DNA of 64,000 bases from Helicobacter canis (lineage in GTDB: Bacteria; Campylobacterota; Campylobacteria; Campylobacterales; Helicobacteraceae). Below the pieces are notes generated by a model. The model was not told the DNA's origin, did not search any database, and saw only the letters and a list, made by a program, of their open reading frames with translations. The position numbers and the translations under genes are program-made. This document shows, one piece after another, positions 51,084 to 60,717 of this stretch. Location: positions 1-64,000 of the forward strand of contig NZ_VXKE01000010.1 of NCBI RefSeq assembly GCF_008693005.1, given 5' to 3'. How positions within the stretch are numbered: the first letter of the stretch is position 1; each line of letters begins with the position of its first letter.

Positions 51084-53774
51084 ATGAAAACATTTGCGAG
51101 ATTTTATGGCGCAAGCGAGATCATCTGTGAGCTATGTAAAATCCTAGAGATTCCACACGGCAGCAAAGAGCTTGAACGATTAGAGATTCCACACTATGGA
51201 AGCAAAAAGCTTGAGCGATTTAGGAAAAATGACGAGCTATCCTTGCGTGAGTATGGGGGTATGCGCGATACACTTATAAAGTGTATCGCTTCTGTGCTTC
51301 GCACTGATGATCTGCACTCACTTGAAGCGATTTTGGGCAATGCCTTAGAGTATTATGAAAAATATTGCGGGCATATAGAGACACTAGGTGCTAGCCAAAA
51401 GCAGCTTGACTTTGCTACTTTGGTGCATTTTGTGATCCCTTTTGTCGCGCCATTGTTTGAATACATTATGGATAGCAAGCACGAGGGCTTAATAATCGAT
51501 AGGATTTTGCCTGAAATAATTGGGGGGGGGGGGGAGCAAAGCGCAGTGCAAAAAGCCCTTGTCCTTATCACAAATGATGTGGATTTAAAGAAATATTGTG
51601 AAATAAGTGGGGATCACAATAGAATCCTTACAACACTGCTAATCAACACCAACAGTGCCCAAGCCCAAGATGCCAGCGATATAAAAAGTGATGAAACTCT
51701 AGGCAAAAGTGTCGCAAACTGGCTTAATGGCAGCCACACACCAAGCCACAAATCTATCCAAGCCATCAGCCAGATTGCTTCATATTGTGAAAACCTATCG
51801 CCAACGCAAATTAGCTCGCTGCTCCATATCGCCAAGCTTGTTGATGGCTTTTTCAACTGGGCAGGGAAATACTTCGGCAAGGAACTTTGTGAAGTGCTTG
51901 TCGCGCACTATCGGCTTATGAATGTGTTTGGTGTTTTGGAGAGTAGAGGGCTATTAGAGCAAGTGCTAAATACCTGTGCTAGCCAAGCACACGGAGCAAA
52001 AAACGCTCTTAATATACTAGCAGATTATTTTGCTCACAATATCTTTGAAATATGTATGCTAAAAAATATCAATCAAATACCCCAAGAAGCCTTGAAAAAC
52101 TTCGCCAAGCAGCTAGGATACCGCTTCCACATTGCACATAAGCACTACTTTGAGTATATTGACTTTTTTGTGCCTTCTCGTGCATTTGTCCCCACTTGTG
52201 GTGATAAGATTTTAGATTGTGCAATATATCTGCAATCGTGTATGCAGGCTTTGACAAATCCAAAGCACATTATCAGCTTTACAGAGCCACAGATTCTAGA
52301 GCTTCTTGACAAGTCGTTTGAGAGCTATGCTAAGGCGCAGGGCAAGCTTTTTACAGCAAGCTTGCCAGATAAGCCGCTTAATGAAAAGGCATTTACCGAT
52401 GGGCTAGAGGAAGTAAAAAGCCTAAATGCTTATAAAAATGATCCATATCTGCACTTTATGCAAGGGAGGTTCTACGCTCATAAAGCGCGAAACTCTCACA
52501 CCAAGCAAAAAGAGCTACTGAAGCTAGCCCAAGAGCATTATCTAAATGCCTTAGAGTATGGCAAAGGCGTAATGGGGGAAAATTATAAAAAAGTAGTAGA
52601 AGAAGGTATGGCAGTTAGTGCCAATCTCACACGCCAAAACACACTTGATGTCAATAACGCCAAAGCACCTTTGAGTAAATTCTACAAAAATGCGTATTTT
52701 TTAGGGCTAGTGAGTCAGGCAGATGATGTGGGGTATTTGGTGCAGTATTTTAGGCATAAATTTACACTGCTATTCTACAAAGATGAGCAAGGGATCTTAG
52801 AGCAAAAGCGTGCAAAAAAGCAGGAGAAGAAGTTTGCACTTTTCTCGCCTAATCACTTTACAACCGATGATGAAACGCTAAAAAATCTACCCATAGATTT
52901 TACAAAGCCTAATAAAATGCTCACAATTTACCCTAATCCCGTTAGCCAGCTTGCACACACTTGCGGAATCCTTGATGTAGAATCTAGCAAAAGGCTTATA
53001 GATTCTGGGGCTGATGTAAATTGGCGTAAAGATGATGGGGGAAGTGTGCTGATATTTGCATTACAAGGCTTGGGCGAGCCTGAGCGACAACACTACAATG
53101 AGGAGCAAAAGCAAAAAGCCCTAGAGCTTTGCGCACTGCTTATCCCAAAGATGAGCCAAGAAGCCCTAAACACAAGACTAAGGAAGAAAAAGCACACCGC
53201 GCTATCGCTTGCTATTGCTCTAGGGCTTGTGGAAGTAGCGAAGCTGCTGCTAGATTCTGGGGCGGATATGGACGCACACACTTGTGATAGAGATAATCAA
53301 AGCGCGCTGTATTACTGCTTACAGTGTATTGCTTGGGCTAAGGGTAATGTGTCTGATCCATCTGCTGCCATATCCGCAATGAGCAAAGAGCAAATTATCG
53401 CCGCAAGCAAGGGGAGCCTAAGTGAGTCAATCTTTGATGATGAGACACTACGCAATGCTTATGCAATGTCTAATCACCCAGAGCTATCGCAAGCAACATC
53501 AGCAATGATAACCAAAGGGCATAAGCGTTTTCTCCAAGAGCATTATGCAATTTTTGATCTGCTACTAGAATCCACTAGCAATGTCGATAATGTAGAAAAA
53601 GATTGCAACGACTTTACCCCACTGCTCTTTGCCACAGAGATTGGCGAAGTGGAATGTGTCAAAAAGCTTATAGCCAAAGGTGCGAATAAAGAGCATAAAA
53701 ATAGCGATGGCTACAATGCCTATGCGATAGCAGAGCATTTTCATCACATAGAGCTAATGAGCCTTTTGCGCTAG
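51084..53774 (+). CDS. Large ankyrin-repeat protein with poly-G13 tract (ON)
   Basis: An 896-residue cytoplasmic-looking protein without signal peptide. Ankyrin-like units occupy the C-terminal third: SKRLIDSGADVNWR, HTALSLAIALGLVEVAKLLLDSGADMD, and FTPLLFATEIGEVECVKKLIAKGANKEHKN. The first 60 residues hold a near-duplication: EIPHGSKELERL, then EIPHYGSKKLERF. A region near residues 215-265 (SHKSIQAISQIASYCENLSPTQISSLL) looks helix-turn-helix-like. Thirteen G at 51522-51534 encode Gly near residues 147-151; the frame is open. Function is unknown; poly-G control suggests a host- or phage-facing role. Confidence 0.75.
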   Translation: MKTFARFYGASEIICELCKILEIPHGSKELERLEIPHYGSKKLERFRKNDELSLREYGGMRDTLIKCIASVLRTDDLHSLEAILGNALEYYEKYCGHIETLGASQKQLDFATLVHFVIPFVAPLFEYIMDSKHEGLIIDRILPEIIGGGGEQSAVQKALVLITNDVDLKKYCEISGDHNRILTTLLINTNSAQAQDASDIKSDETLGKSVANWLNGSHTPSHKSIQAISQIASYCENLSPTQISSLLHIAKLVDGFFNWAGKYFGKELCEVLVAHYRLMNVFGVLESRGLLEQVLNTCASQAHGAKNALNILADYFAHNIFEICMLKNINQIPQEALKNFAKQLGYRFHIAHKHYFEYIDFFVPSRAFVPTCGDKILDCAIYLQSCMQALTNPKHIISFTEPQILELLDKSFESYAKAQGKLFTASLPDKPLNEKAFTDGLEEVKSLNAYKNDPYLHFMQGRFYAHKARNSHTKQKELLKLAQEHYLNALEYGKGVMGENYKKVVEEGMAVSANLTRQNTLDVNNAKAPLSKFYKNAYFLGLVSQADDVGYLVQYFRHKFTLLFYKDEQGILEQKRAKKQEKKFALFSPNHFTTDDETLKNLPIDFTKPNKMLTIYPNPVSQLAHTCGILDVESSKRLIDSGADVNWRKDDGGSVLIFALQGLGEPERQHYNEEQKQKALELCALLIPKMSQEALNTRLRKKKHTALSLAIALGLVEVAKLLLDSGADMDAHTCDRDNQSALYYCLQCIAWAKGNVSDPSAAISAMSKEQIIAASKGSLSESIFDDETLRNAYAMSNHPELSQATSAMITKGHKRFLQEHYAIFDLLLESTSNVDNVEKDCNDFTPLLFATEIGEVECVKKLIAKGANKEHKNSDGYNAYAIAEHFHHIELMSLLR
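51522..51534 (+). repeat. Poly-G13 tract in the ankyrin gene
   Basis: Thirteen G, the longest tract here; the gene is in frame at this length. Confidence 0.95.
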
Positions 53775-53805
53775 GGATTTATGAGATCTAGGGCTTTAGA
53801 TTCTA

Positions 53806-54678
53806 CTAATGCCCCTCAAAAATGAGCGTGAAATCTTCAAAGTTGGCATCATAATTGGGGTGGGCTTGATTGCTATTTGGCTGCTTGGAGCCACCCTCTA
53901 AAGGCAGATCGACAAAGTCATCAGCATTGTTTGTAGATTTTGGGGCTTGGGGCTTGGGCTTTTGGGCTGCTGGTGGATTTGGCTGCTTGGGGGTAGATTG
54001 CTTGGGTGCGATTGGGGTGGGTTTAGCTTGGGGCGTGGCACTTTGTATGCGGCTATTTATGGTGGCAGCGGATTTGTTTTTATCGTGGATTTCTATCAAT
54101 ACGCTTTGATTTTTCACGCGCGAGTATTTGGGGATATAGGATTCTAGGGCGCGGATTTTTTTGCGGATATTTAGGTAGTAGGATTCTGCGAGTTTGTTGC
54201 TAGCTCGCTCTTTTTGCCAGCGGAAGCCTTTGTTGTAGGATTTGATGATGTTTTTGTGGTTGCCCTTGTGGTAGCCGTGCCAATACATTAGCGAGTCTAA
54301 TGCCACTTGACTAGCAAATTTCCTATCATCGATAAGCAGCTGCCCCATAACATTGCGCGTAAAGGGCGTGTCGTTGTAGCTAGAGTAGTATTTGAGCACC
54401 ACAGGGATATGCGCGTGGTAAAGCCCAGCAGAAGGGTCGCTAAAATTTAGCATATACGCCCCAGCGCAAGACTCCTGCCACGCGATTGCCGCCATTGTGT
54501 AGCCCATACCCTTTGGCGCACCAAAGTTATAGGCATAAATGATATGATCTCTTTGTGCTTTGGTGAAGCGATGAGGGTTGGCACACTCTACTTGGGGGAA
54601 TTTCGCGCTAGGAGCTGCTTGCGATACGCTAAAGGCGCAGCACAGCGCAAGGATTAGGCATAGCATTGGGGATTTCAT
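53806..54678 (-). CDS. Secreted lysozyme-like (SLT-type) protein with Pro/Lys/Gln-rich tail
   Basis: A 290-residue protein with signal peptide MKSPMLCLILALCCAFSVSQA. The next ~150 residues contain YTMAAIAWQESCAGAYMLN, the helix-Glu pattern of the SLT/lysozyme fold, then SAGLYHAHIP and KSYNKGF. The rest (from ~205) is Pro/Gln/Lys-rich and disordered and ends NFEDFTLIFEGH. It may cut peptidoglycan in the periplasm; the catalytic Glu would be in WQES. It is divergent from glyS. Confidence 0.72.
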   Translation of the reverse strand: MKSPMLCLILALCCAFSVSQAAPSAKFPQVECANPHRFTKAQRDHIIYAYNFGAPKGMGYTMAAIAWQESCAGAYMLNFSDPSAGLYHAHIPVVLKYYSSYNDTPFTRNVMGQLLIDDRKFASQVALDSLMYWHGYHKGNHKNIIKSYNKGFRWQKERASNKLAESYYLNIRKKIRALESYIPKYSRVKNQSVLIEIHDKNKSAATINSRIQSATPQAKPTPIAPKQSTPKQPNPPAAQKPKPQAPKSTNNADDFVDLPLEGGSKQPNSNQAHPNYDANFEDFTLIFEGH

Positions 54679-54703
54679 AAAAGCCTTTTAATATTGGATT
54701 TGC

Positions 54704-54709
54704 TACAAT
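54704..54709 (+). promoter_or_regulatory. Extended -10 of glyS
   Basis: TGCTACAAT lies 32 bases before the ATG at 54741. It also contains the ATG of a longer in-frame start (54708), which therefore cannot be the translation start. Confidence 0.6.
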
Positions 54710-54740
54710 GGCGCATTATACCCAAAGACTAAGGACACTA

Positions 54741-56951
54741 ATGTCATCTAGCGATTCGCAAGCAGCTAAAGAGCTGCTAGTAGAGATTCTCACAGAAGAG
54801 CTTCCCGCACTTCCCTTTCTCAAAGAGTGGGGCAATATCGCGCAAAAGTGGGAACAAGCTTTGGCAAATACGCATTTACAAGCCCCTTGTGAGCTGCACT
54901 ATACACCGCGCAGGATTGCTATTTATAGTCGCGCATTCCCCACGCATACTACTGCGCAGACACAAGAGCTCTATGGTCCGCCTTTAGAGATAGCTTTCAT
55001 CAATGGTGATAGGGCGCAGGGACTTAGCAAAGCAGGGCTAGGATTTTGCAAAAAGGCAGGGATTGATGAGAGTGAGCTAGTGGGTAATTTAGACGCTAAT
55101 CTAGCGCAAAAAGACGGCAAGCAAGTCCTCTATGTCCGCAAGCTCCAAGCCGGACTAGAATCTAAGCAAGTGCTAGGAGAAGTAGTAGCGGCATTTGTGC
55201 GCTCTTTGCACTTTGGCAAGAGTATGCGCTGGGGAGACGCTCAAGAGGGTAGTGGGAGTGAGAGCTTTATCCGCCCAATCCGTAATATTATGATACTGCT
55301 AGGTGGAGAGCCTATCGCCGCTAAAGCGGGTAATAAGATTTTTGGGCAGGGCTTCTTGCCAGCCACACTCCTACACCGCTCCTACAAGCCACAAGAGCAA
55401 GACCTACTAGAATCTAGCTGTGATAATGCCGCGCAAGAAGCGTGGGTGAAAATCACAGGGCTTGATGCATATTTAGACAAGCTTAGCAATGGAGGCGTGA
55501 TCCTTAGCGCAGATGAGAGAGAGAAGCGGATTCTAGCGCAAATTAGAGCGATAGAGTCCGCCCACCAAGTGCAAGTCAAGCTAGATTCTGCGCTGCTAGC
55601 GCAAATTGTAGCGATCACAGAGTATCCTACCGCGCTTTTAGGGAGCTTTGATGAGCGGTTTTTGACACTACCAGAAGAAGTGATCACCACCTCGATGAAA
55701 GAGCATCAAAAATACTTTAGCGTGTATAAAGATGGTCGGCTATATCAGGGCTTCATAGTCGTGGCGAACGCGCTTTGCGATGATTTTAGCGCGATTATTA
55801 GCGGCAATGAGCGCGTGCTAAAAGCGCGGCTAAGCGATGCGAAGTTTTTCTACAACAACGACATAGCAACCCCGCTTGACAAAGCTCCTTTATCCCAAGT
55901 GGCTTATATCCAAGGGCTAGGCTCTATGCTTGATAAAGTAGGCAGAGAAGAGCGTGTAGGCGCGTATCTAGCGCGATTATGGGGGCAAGATAGCGCGCTA
56001 ATCACTCAAGCCCTTGCGTATGCTAAGGCAGATTTGCTTAGTGAAATGGTGGGCGAATTCCCAGAGCTGCAAGGGATTATGGGGCATTACTACGCGCTAG
56101 CACAAGGACTTCCACAAGAGCTAGCCCAAGCTATTAAAGAGCAATACCTGCCAAATGGCGAGAACTCTGCGCTGCCAAGCAGCAAAATAAGCGCGATTGT
56201 AGCCCTTAGTGGGAAGCTTGAGAGCTTGCTTGGGCTTTTTAGCCTAGGCACAATCCCTAGTGGCTCAAAAGACCCCTTTGCCTTGCGGCGTGCGGCAAAT
56301 GGCGTGGTAAAAATCGTGCTAGAGTGGAATCTAGCCTTTGATATAAAGCAGATTCTAATAGATTTAGCCAAAGAGTGCGGCTATGCCATTAGCCAAGAGA
56401 ATCTAGCGCGCTTGCAAGGGTTTATCATCGAGCGGCTAGAATCCATTTTAGACATACCAGCCCAAATTTTCCGCTCCGCTTCAAGGGGGACAAGCACGGA
56501 TCTCTGCACTATTGCTAATAATGCTAAAGCCCTAGAATCTTTGCTAGCGCGCGATGATAGAGAAGCACTTATCGCAGTCTTTAAGCGCGTGGCAAATATC
56601 ACCAAAGATATTAGCGCGGGTGAGCTAGTAGGATCACACGCGCAAAAGGCGGATTCTAGCGATATAAGCGCGCTACTAGAGATTATTAACACTTCGCTGC
56701 TAACGCAACCTGAGCAAGCACTCTATGCGAGATTATGCGAGATAGATTCTGCCAAGCGCGGTGGCAAACTCACGCACTCAAGCGATAAGCTTGCAGCACT
56801 CTTTGATTTGCGAGATGTGCTAGAGGCGTTCTTTGATAAAGTGCTTGTTAATGATGATAATCCAGCCCTACGACACAATCGCAAATCACTCCTATATGCG
56901 ATTTATGCGGATTTCTGCACCATAGGAGATTTGAAGGAATTAGCCATTTAG
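54741..56951 (+). CDS. glyS: Glycyl-tRNA synthetase beta subunit
   Basis: About 736 residues; the beta subunit of the tetrameric alpha2-beta2 enzyme binds and helps charge tRNA-Gly. The start is MSSSDSQAAKELLVEILTEELP. Typical blocks include FGKSMRWGD (about 165), ITEYPTALLGSFDERFLTLPEEVITTSMKEHQKYFSV, FYNNDIATPL and the C-terminal DKVLVNDDNPALRHNRKSLL. The start was chosen from the promoter and AGGA upstream. Length is close to normal and there is no repeat insertion. The alpha subunit is not in this window. Confidence 0.95.
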   Translation: MSSSDSQAAKELLVEILTEELPALPFLKEWGNIAQKWEQALANTHLQAPCELHYTPRRIAIYSRAFPTHTTAQTQELYGPPLEIAFINGDRAQGLSKAGLGFCKKAGIDESELVGNLDANLAQKDGKQVLYVRKLQAGLESKQVLGEVVAAFVRSLHFGKSMRWGDAQEGSGSESFIRPIRNIMILLGGEPIAAKAGNKIFGQGFLPATLLHRSYKPQEQDLLESSCDNAAQEAWVKITGLDAYLDKLSNGGVILSADEREKRILAQIRAIESAHQVQVKLDSALLAQIVAITEYPTALLGSFDERFLTLPEEVITTSMKEHQKYFSVYKDGRLYQGFIVVANALCDDFSAIISGNERVLKARLSDAKFFYNNDIATPLDKAPLSQVAYIQGLGSMLDKVGREERVGAYLARLWGQDSALITQALAYAKADLLSEMVGEFPELQGIMGHYYALAQGLPQELAQAIKEQYLPNGENSALPSSKISAIVALSGKLESLLGLFSLGTIPSGSKDPFALRRAANGVVKIVLEWNLAFDIKQILIDLAKECGYAISQENLARLQGFIIERLESILDIPAQIFRSASRGTSTDLCTIANNAKALESLLARDDREALIAVFKRVANITKDISAGELVGSHAQKADSSDISALLEIINTSLLTQPEQALYARLCEIDSAKRGGKLTHSSDKLAALFDLRDVLEAFFDKVLVNDDNPALRHNRKSLLYAIYADFCTIGDLKELAI

Positions 56952-56958
56952 GATTGCT

Positions 56959-58305
56959 ATGCGTTTGCTATGGGTATGGACTATCATAAGTGCGGCTCTC
57001 CTAGCTAGCACACAGCCCCAAGCCCTAGAATCCAGCGCATATATCACCACTGCCCCTAGCCCATCGCTTCATTCTAGTAGTAGTGAGAAATCCGCCCCCT
57101 TTTTACAAGTTACAGACATTGACCTAGCCTCTTTCACCACTGCGGCGCATTTGGATTCTACTTTATTTAGCGCGCCCTTTGCCACGGGATATAGTGGGCT
57201 ATGGGCGAAGCTCTCACTAGAGAGCGAGCGATTTTATGGATTCTACATAGGCACGGAGTTTTCTGCTGTTGGAAAGATTGCCGATAATGCCAAGCGACCC
57301 ATTACACGCACTGATATGCAAGAAGACCCTAGAATCTACTCTTTGCTTATCAACAACGATGAAGCAAAGGATCTCTTCTACACAAGTGATGATGTGCATT
57401 TGCCAGCACTTTTTATCGGCTATGAGCATAAAAATATGGGCTTTCGTGTAGGGCGATATGATGCAGAATATGAGTGGATAGGAGACTACTTAGAAGGTGC
57501 GGAGATTTATGGAGATATAAAGGGTGTGCGCGTGGCACTTGGGGGATTCTACCGACAAACTTACGCCAACCCAGCAGAAAACACGCGCTATGGCTACATT
57601 AAAGAGCTGTATGAAAAGCATCAAGGCTATGCGATCAATAAACACTTCTACGCTGATGCAAATTACCAAAAAGAGCATTTTGGCGTGCGCTTATATGCAA
57701 ACTATTTGGCTAGCTTGTATGTCGCTAGCGGACTTGCAGCACACTATAGCAAAGACTTTGGATTCTGGGATTTGGGGATTAAGGCACACGGGACCTTTGT
57801 GAGTGCTGGGATACAAGACCCAAACCTTTGTGCTAACCCACAAGTCGCAGAGGAAGTGGGGCTTGCCTGCTATCAAAAGGGTAGCTTTGGCAAGCGTAAT
57901 GGCGGAGTGGCACATCTTGAAGCACTGCTAGGTTTGGGCTACTTTCATCTATCCCTTGGCGCAGTAGTCAATGACAAAAATCACGCCACAAATCTGCTCC
58001 CCATCTATGCGGATAATAACCCGCTTGAATACAACACTTACATTTATGGAGAAGGTGGGCGCACAGGGTATGTCAAGCTGGATTATCGTGGGATTATGCT
58101 AGGTAAATCGTGCGAGCTAGGGGGATTTATCGGGCTTGGAAGGACTATGTTCTTCGCCCCTGATGTGCATTACTCTAATCAAGTAGTGGGTGAAGTGGAG
58201 CTAGATTTCCCCAAGGTTAAGTGGCATTTAACGCTTGTGTATTTAGATGAAGTGCGCTACTCTAGGACTCTAATAAGCAAGCTATGGATAGGCTATAAAT
58301 TTTAA
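56959..58305 (+). CDS. Outer membrane beta-barrel protein
   Basis: A 448-residue protein with an N-terminal signal peptide (MRLLWVWTIISAALLASTQPQA). The body is full of alternating hydrophobic strands and ends LISKLWIGYKF, with the final Phe required for barrel assembly. It resembles Helicobacter Hof-type or OprD-like porins, but I cannot assign the family safely. AGGA precedes the ATG, 7 nt after glyS. It lies just before the metal-efflux operon; it may supply passage of small solutes and need not belong to the efflux complex. Confidence 0.75.
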   Translation: MRLLWVWTIISAALLASTQPQALESSAYITTAPSPSLHSSSSEKSAPFLQVTDIDLASFTTAAHLDSTLFSAPFATGYSGLWAKLSLESERFYGFYIGTEFSAVGKIADNAKRPITRTDMQEDPRIYSLLINNDEAKDLFYTSDDVHLPALFIGYEHKNMGFRVGRYDAEYEWIGDYLEGAEIYGDIKGVRVALGGFYRQTYANPAENTRYGYIKELYEKHQGYAINKHFYADANYQKEHFGVRLYANYLASLYVASGLAAHYSKDFGFWDLGIKAHGTFVSAGIQDPNLCANPQVAEEVGLACYQKGSFGKRNGGVAHLEALLGLGYFHLSLGAVVNDKNHATNLLPIYADNNPLEYNTYIYGEGGRTGYVKLDYRGIMLGKSCELGGFIGLGRTMFFAPDVHYSNQVVGEVELDFPKVKWHLTLVYLDEVRYSRTLISKLWIGYKF

Positions 58306-58335
58306 GCGATTAACATAATCATTAAAAAATATTTG

Positions 58336-58341
58336 TAGAAT
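58336..58341 (+). promoter_or_regulatory. -10-like site of the efflux operon
   Basis: TGTAGAAT lies about 35 bases before the ATG in an AT-rich gap (58306-58375). TAGAATC is a common motif here, so support is moderate. Confidence 0.4.
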
Positions 58342-58375
58342 CTAGCTCTTTTAATTTTCTCAAGGTTGGTGCGGA

Positions 58376-59653
58376 ATGTTTGCAGGCGGTGTAAATAGCA
58401 TAGGTAGGATCGCTCTTGGTGCGGCTCTATGCGCCCTTTTGCACGCCCAGCCTATCAGTAAGCAAGCATTTTTTGAAGCCGTGGAGCAAAATAGCATAAA
58501 CCTTGTGCAAAATAAGGCGCAGTTTCAAAGCCTGCTAGAATCCCAGCGCGCGACAAACTCGTGGGAGTCGCCCTATACAGAGATAGATACGGGCTTTGTC
58601 AAAAATGCGTTGGGCAAAAATGAAGTCTCTGTAACTGCGCTTGTGATGCTACGCCCTAAGCTCCCTTGGGTGCAAACACTTTTGCATAAAAGCCTGCGCA
58701 CACAAATTGAGCAATATGACAAAGCCTACAAGCTCTACAAAGAGCTAGCTTACATTTCAGCAAAGCGACTCTATCTCTCCTATACACTCACCAAAGAAAA
58801 ATACAATGTCGCTATGCAAAGAGAGAGCAACTTCTACCACCAATTGCAAATCGCTAAAGCAAAGCTTGATGCAGGCAGTATGTCTAAAAAGGACTATATT
58901 AGCTTTAATAACTCCTACCTTGATGCCAAGCTTTTAAAAATGCAGACCCAAACCCAGCTTTTAGAGCTCCAGCGGGTGCTACACCAGCTTCTAGGGCTTG
59001 TAGAAGCACACACGATCAATCAAGACAAAGTCGATGATGAGATTTTGGATAGTTTGCACGATGTGGTGGTTGATGATCTCAACTTCGCTTACACGCATAT
59101 CGAGCCAGAGTCCGCCTACAAGCAGCTTGAGATTTCACCATATTTAGATATTTTAACCCTGCAAGCAAGAAACTATCAAACCAACGCCAAGCTCGCAAAC
59201 CGCGATCGATTTGAAGCCTTTGAGCTAGGCGGCGGGATCGCGCATTCTGAGTCTAGCGATGGTGCGCAGCTGCGATTCTCTATCCCGCTGCCTGTTACGC
59301 CCAAAAATACGCATTTAAAACGCAAGTGGCTAGCCCTGCATAGCGGCAGTGTGCGCGAGGGCGAGATCACTAAAAACAACTTGCTAGTAAGTGTGGATTC
59401 TTACCTTGACCAGCTAGAATCTAAAAAGAGCTTCATAGAACTCCAGCAAGAAAATATCCAAAACAAAAAAGACTTAGTAGAAATGGGTAAAATCGCTTAT
59501 GAGTCGCAGAAAATCAGCCTTTTTGAATACCTAGCCTACCAAAACTCCTATATGGATAGCATTATCACACTAGCAGATGCAAAGCTTGAGTATATAGGCA
59601 TACAATCGCTACTTGAAGAAACCTTAGGGAAGATGATAGGAGAACCACAATGA
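58376..59653 (+). CDS. TolC-family outer membrane channel of a metal-efflux system
   Basis: A 425-residue protein with a signal peptide (GRIALGAALCALLHAQP). Long amphipathic helices with TolC-like repeats are visible: YLSYTLTKEKYNVAMQRESNFYHQLQIAKAKLDAG and a second copy ending EMGKIAYESQKISLFEYLAYQNSY. It would form the outer membrane exit of the tripartite pump and resembles CrdB/CznC of H. pylori. Its stop overlaps the start of the membrane fusion gene (ATGA). Confidence 0.87.
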   Translation: MFAGGVNSIGRIALGAALCALLHAQPISKQAFFEAVEQNSINLVQNKAQFQSLLESQRATNSWESPYTEIDTGFVKNALGKNEVSVTALVMLRPKLPWVQTLLHKSLRTQIEQYDKAYKLYKELAYISAKRLYLSYTLTKEKYNVAMQRESNFYHQLQIAKAKLDAGSMSKKDYISFNNSYLDAKLLKMQTQTQLLELQRVLHQLLGLVEAHTINQDKVDDEILDSLHDVVVDDLNFAYTHIEPESAYKQLEISPYLDILTLQARNYQTNAKLANRDRFEAFELGGGIAHSESSDGAQLRFSIPLPVTPKNTHLKRKWLALHSGSVREGEITKNNLLVSVDSYLDQLESKKSFIELQQENIQNKKDLVEMGKIAYESQKISLFEYLAYQNSYMDSIITLADAKLEYIGIQSLLEETLGKMIGEPQ

Positions 59654-60717
59654 CACGATATATACTAGGCTTGCTCATCATATTTAGCACACTTTATGGC
59701 TACAAAGAAGTGCGCTTAAATGCTGTCCAAGCACAAGGACTAGGCATTAAAGACATTCCCATAAAAAGCCCAAGTATCACACGCGGTGTGCCGTTTAATG
59801 CTTTCATCGACTTTGATAACAAAGACTCCACGACACAAAGCTCCACCTTTGATGTAGTAGTAGTGGCAATTTATAGGCGAGAAGGCGAGCAGATACAACA
59901 GGGCAATGAGATTTGCGAGATTAGCTCCAATGAGCTCAATAATCTCTTCTTCGAGCTAGAAAACACGCAAAACAAGCACCGCGTAGCAGAAGAAATCGCC
60001 AAAAAAGACAAAGATTTATTCCAAGCAGGTGTCATCTCCCAGAGAGAATACCAGCAAAGCTACCTAGCTAGCAGGGAGCTATATTTGAAGCTAAGTCAGC
60101 TGCGCAATACCTTCAAACTCTTTGGGATTGATCCAGATAAGCCTAGGGGGAGCTTTGGCTTCCGCGTGGTGGCAAGTGCTAGTGGAATCCTATCTGTCGC
60201 ACCCAAAAATACCGGCGAGAAAATCCCAGCCTTTACCCCTTATGTAAGAATCTCTAAAAACAACAACCTCCTAGCGCGTATCAAAATCCCCCTATCAGTC
60301 TCTGACTATGTGCTACCGGGATCTAGAGTATATAGCGAAAAGGGGCAGTATGTCGGTGATGTTAGCTCTGTCTCTGTGGTTGTAGATAAAAACAACAACT
60401 CCATAACCGCCATTGCTGACCTTAAAGAAGGCGTGTTTCGCGTGGGTGAAATCGCAGATGTGTATATAGAGGGCAAGCAGCCTAAAGGCACTTATATCGT
60501 GCCATCAAATGCCGTGATCAAAAACGCTAAAGACAACCTAATCTTTATCAAAACTCCTAATGGCTATGCCCCAAAAGTGGTGCAAATCATTGAAAAGCGT
60601 AGTAAATCCTTTGTCATCGATGGCAAGGGCTTTAAGGGTAATGAGCAAATTGCCTCTGGTGCGCTTGTAGCCCTTAAGGGACTAATCAACAACATCGGTG
60701 TTGGTGGGGCGCAGTAA
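59650..60717 (+). CDS. Membrane fusion protein of a metal-efflux RND pump
   Basis: A 355-residue periplasmic adaptor with an N-terminal membrane anchor or signal. VVAIYRREGEQIQQGNEICEISS is the lipoyl-like half, a helical hairpin follows (residues ~100-150), and the barrel part includes GSRVYSEKGQYVGDVSSVS. It links the inner membrane pump to the TolC-type channel, as CusB/CzcB do. No His/Met-rich N-terminal tail is evident. Its stop overlaps the RND start. Confidence 0.88.
   Translation: MTRYILGLLIIFSTLYGYKEVRLNAVQAQGLGIKDIPIKSPSITRGVPFNAFIDFDNKDSTTQSSTFDVVVVAIYRREGEQIQQGNEICEISSNELNNLFFELENTQNKHRVAEEIAKKDKDLFQAGVISQREYQQSYLASRELYLKLSQLRNTFKLFGIDPDKPRGSFGFRVVASASGILSVAPKNTGEKIPAFTPYVRISKNNNLLARIKIPLSVSDYVLPGSRVYSEKGQYVGDVSSVSVVVDKNNNSITAIADLKEGVFRVGEIADVYIEGKQPKGTYIVPSNAVIKNAKDNLIFIKTPNGYAPKVVQIIEKRSKSFVIDGKGFKGNEQIASGALVALKGLINNIGVGGAQ

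Noticed and set aside
54708..54740. Earlier ATG for glyS
   Set aside because: It overlaps the extended -10 TGCTACAAT.
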